A program made the translations under genes and the position numbers. Below are positions 61,525-64,000 of a stretch of DNA of 64,000 nt, one piece after another (position 1 is the first letter of the stretch; each line of letters starts with the position of its first letter). The notes beneath the pieces are model-generated. The model had not been told where the DNA came from, ran no database searches, and saw nothing but the letters and a program-made list of their open reading frames with translations. The stretch is from the NCBI RefSeq assembly GCF_051014685.1, contig NC_135056.1:7998001-8062000 (forward strand). Reading direction: 5' to 3'. Source of the stretch: Ptiloglossa arizonensis (taxonomy: Eukaryota > Arthropoda > Insecta > Hymenoptera > Colletidae).

Positions 61525-62880
61525 CGTCCGTAATTTCTATAGACGTTGCAAGATAGGTGTACCCATTCTTCTTAATTACATTTAATGTATTTTAAATACA
61601 AGTTAAAAACTTGTACTTAATAAAACGTGCACCGATGCGTTATCTTGTTGGAAGATAAATTCGTCTCCACAAATTCGTCGTACGTTTACCATTTCCTCGT
61701 CAATTAGTTTTATACGGTCGGTAGTTTTCGATTTACCGTAAACGTAACGAATATTCGTTTTTCCTCTGTATTCAGTTTCCTCCCCAAATGACCACTCCTT
61801 CTCTCATTAGGCGTTTCATTTGAAACGTTGCTTCTTTTCCGAGGTCGTGAAAATAATACGACCAACCATCTGGCTCATCAAGGGTGATCCTCGATGTGCT
61901 GTACGTTCCTCGCATTAGTTGCTACTCCAGTGCGCTGTGCTTTTTCACGTGACGTTATAGCGCAATTTAACGCAATTCGTAATATCTTCCGTACAACACG
62001 AGCTCGATCCTCGCCTGGGTTTTTATCATAATTTTCAAATCCTACAGATTATTATTTTGGTTCGTAATATCAATGAAACGTGGAACGAAACTGTCTTTTA
62101 TTTTCTTCATTCTCGTTTTTCTTTCTTAACTTCTCAACTACTCGGTAACAATGTTACACTGGATCAGTGTTTTTCAATGCGGTGAGCACACCTTCTGGGG
62201 AGTGGGGGGTTATTTTACAGTCAAATGAGGGCCACGTAAGAAAGTTTTTAAATTGGAAAAGCTCGAGTAACTGAATCGTCTCTTTTCCATCGACACACCG
62301 ATCATCGAAGTTTGAGAACCGTAAGAATACATTTTTGCTTATAACGTTTGAAATTTATCTCGATCGTGATCATTTTCTTTTTCTTTTTCTATTCGAAACG
62401 TTTAAATACTATTATATATTACTAGACGCCTGAATAAAAGAAATTACATCAGGTATGTAAACTGTCTTTGTCTTTTATGGACAATTCTGTAAGATCTTTT
62501 ACTATTGTATTTCATTTTTACATATATTTATAACTAGTTCAAAAAAAGAAATTGTAAAATCAATTCAGCGCTATTGTACAGCTTTTGTTTAATTCAACAG
62601 TGAAAAGGTTAAGACGGTTGACTTTCGCGCCAGTTTTCCATGTCAAGGAATGTCCTGAACATTTATAAGAATTGCAGCGCAAAGAATAGAAATAGTTAAC
62701 TCGGTAGTACAGTTGTTATTTTATAGTAGGAACGGTAGACATTTCAAAATGATCCACAGTATGTGCATAAAGTGGAGATAGAAGATGATGTAATACTTGT
62801 TGAATTTTCTTCTATGTAAATCCCAAAAATAGCTATTGACGAGGATACGACGATAGAATTGAGTAATTTTGAAAAGAAGT
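61525..62880. other. Intergenic, no gene seen
   Basis: AT-rich, with a GT-rich patch near 62195 (GGGGAGTGGGGGGTTATTTTACAG). That patch resembles a patch at 54355 (GGGGGAGGGGGGATGGGG... TTTACAGTC), so the two may be copies of one dispersed element. Confidence 0.35.
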
Positions 62881-62884
62881 TTGA

Positions 62885-63445
62885 ACAAATTATTTTCTAA
62901 TTATATTACGATAATTGTCAACGAATATTGTACGCAAAGACACCGTTAATAATTGAGTAATTTTGAAAAGAAGTTTCAAACAAGTCAAATTTCCCCGTTT
63001 GGTAATTCTAGTGTTCATAACGAACGTATTATTATTTATATTAGGTCACATACGTATCTTCGAGGTTAGATGGGGAAAAGGCAAATGAATTCACGAGTAC
63101 AATTAGTTATCTATTTTCTAATTATATTTCGATAATTGTCAGCGAATGTTGTACGCAAAGACACCGTTAATAATTGACTAATTTTGAAAAGAAGTTTCAA
63201 ACAAATCAAATTTCTCCGTTTGGTAATTCTAGTGTTCATAACGAACGTATTATTATTTATATTAGGTTACATACGTATCTTCGAAGTTAGATGGTGAAAA
63301 GGCAAATGAATTCACGAGTACAATTAGTTATCTATTTTCTAATTATATTTCGATAATTGTCAGCGAATATTGTACGCAAAGACACCGTTAATAATTGACT
63401 AATTTTGAAAAGAAGTTTCAAACAAGTGAAAATTCCCCGTTTGGT
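62885..63445. repeat. 220-bp tandem array, two and a half copies
   Basis: TACGCAAAGACACCGTTAAT occurs at 62931, 63152 and 63372, steps of 221 and 220 bp. Each full unit includes TTTCCCCGTTTGGTAATTCT and AGGTCACATACGTATCTTCG or close variants. A single partial copy of the unit start lies at 13636-13700. Confidence 0.95.
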
Positions 63446-63449
63446 AATT

Positions 63450-64000
63450 CTAGTGTTAAAACAGTGCTTTTATAATTTCTGTTCGGAAAAGAATCCATCC
63501 GTGGCTCACAGATGGATGCGCGAGTAGGAGAAACAAGTTGCCATTCCCACGGCAGGATGCTGCGACCACTTTCGCTATTATCCAACATTATCCAACGTAT
63601 TGCGAAACGCATAATAGGTTCGTGTCTGTGAGATATTTTCCATCGGGCGGGTTAGCCGGCTGGAATCTTTTTAAATCATTAGATGCACACCTTTTACTTA
63701 CTTCGTCTGTGAATTTCATTGAGTAACTCTCGACAGAGCGAGCTCGAAGTTAAATCTTAACGAGCACTGCTGACAAACCATGAACGTGCAGTGGCTCGCG
63801 CTCAAAACGGTCCGCCATTTTTCTTCGAAAACTTTAATACGCAATGTGTACGGTAATGTACGGTAAATGTGTCGCAATTTTGTACAAAATCTCGGTAAAT
63901 ATTGCAAAATTTTGCGTCTAAATTACACGCTAATATTTCACAAAGCTTTTCCTTGCTGTTTGCAGCAACGATATAAATAATACAGTAACATTATAAACAG
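63450..64000. other. Right edge, no gene seen
   Basis: Mixed composition with short overlapping frames on both strands around 63480-63730. No domain or splice-consistent exon can be supported, and a gene continuing past the edge cannot be excluded. Confidence 0.35.

Noticed and set aside
1..64000. tRNA, rRNA or CRISPR features
   Set aside because: I found no cloverleaf-like sequence or rRNA signature by eye, and the tandem arrays lack the short-repeat/unique-spacer pattern of CRISPR; the DNA is eukaryotic nuclear.

Overview
This is a eukaryotic nuclear window, AT-rich, with split genes, long repeat-filled introns, GT-AG splice sites and no sign of CpG depletion. The proteins are insect-like, and the overall character best fits a hymenopteran (bee, wasp or ant). 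That assignment is an inference from gene type and base composition, not from a database match. All gene models were built by hand from reading frames, splice motifs and intron phase; no alignment could be run.

Layout. (1) At 86-1934, minus strand, is the 5' part of the spliceosomal RES-complex gene BUD13; its conserved C-terminus lies beyond the left edge. (2) At 4308-19357, plus strand, is a six-exon alpha-arrestin (ARRDC-type) gene whose phases all agree and give 338 residues. Its introns carry tandem arrays with units of 28, 116, 112/160, 108 and 189 bp. (3) At 20428-21371, minus strand, is a four-exon DUF167 (C15orf40-type) gene. (4) At 21740-22572, plus strand, is CCDC124, head to head with the DUF167 gene across a 368-bp shared upstream region. 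(5) At 23272-36088, minus strand, is an ABHD8-like alpha/beta-hydrolase of 774 residues with a roughly 10-kb intron. The usual catalytic serine of the nucleophile elbow is asparagine here. (6) From 37 to 52 kb no gene is supported. This stretch holds a GC-rich island near 41.3-42.4 kb, a fold-back element, a duplicated block with conserved alternative hairpins and a 239-bp array. (7) At 52605-56396, plus strand, is an unrecognised multi-exon gene for a secreted, cysteine-rich protein with a proline-rich segment and a TATA box. (8) At 59164-59664, minus strand, is a possible two-exon small protein under a GC-rich promoter-like stretch. The rest to 64 kb is repeats (85-90 bp and 220 bp units) and plain AT-rich sequence.

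How the genes relate. BUD13 (splicing), CCDC124 (ribosome-associated) and the DUF167 gene are probably housekeeping genes with short introns or compact structure. The arrestin and ABHD8 genes have few coding bases spread over long introns. The DUF167 and CCDC124 pair probably shares a bidirectional promoter. The arrestin and DUF167 genes are convergent, and their likely poly(A) signals imply overlapping 3' ends. The most unusual items are the ABHD8 serine-to-asparagine change, the orphan cysteine-rich secreted gene, the minisatellite that runs into the ABHD8 exon 1 splice donor, and the duplicated block with two mutually exclusive hairpins.
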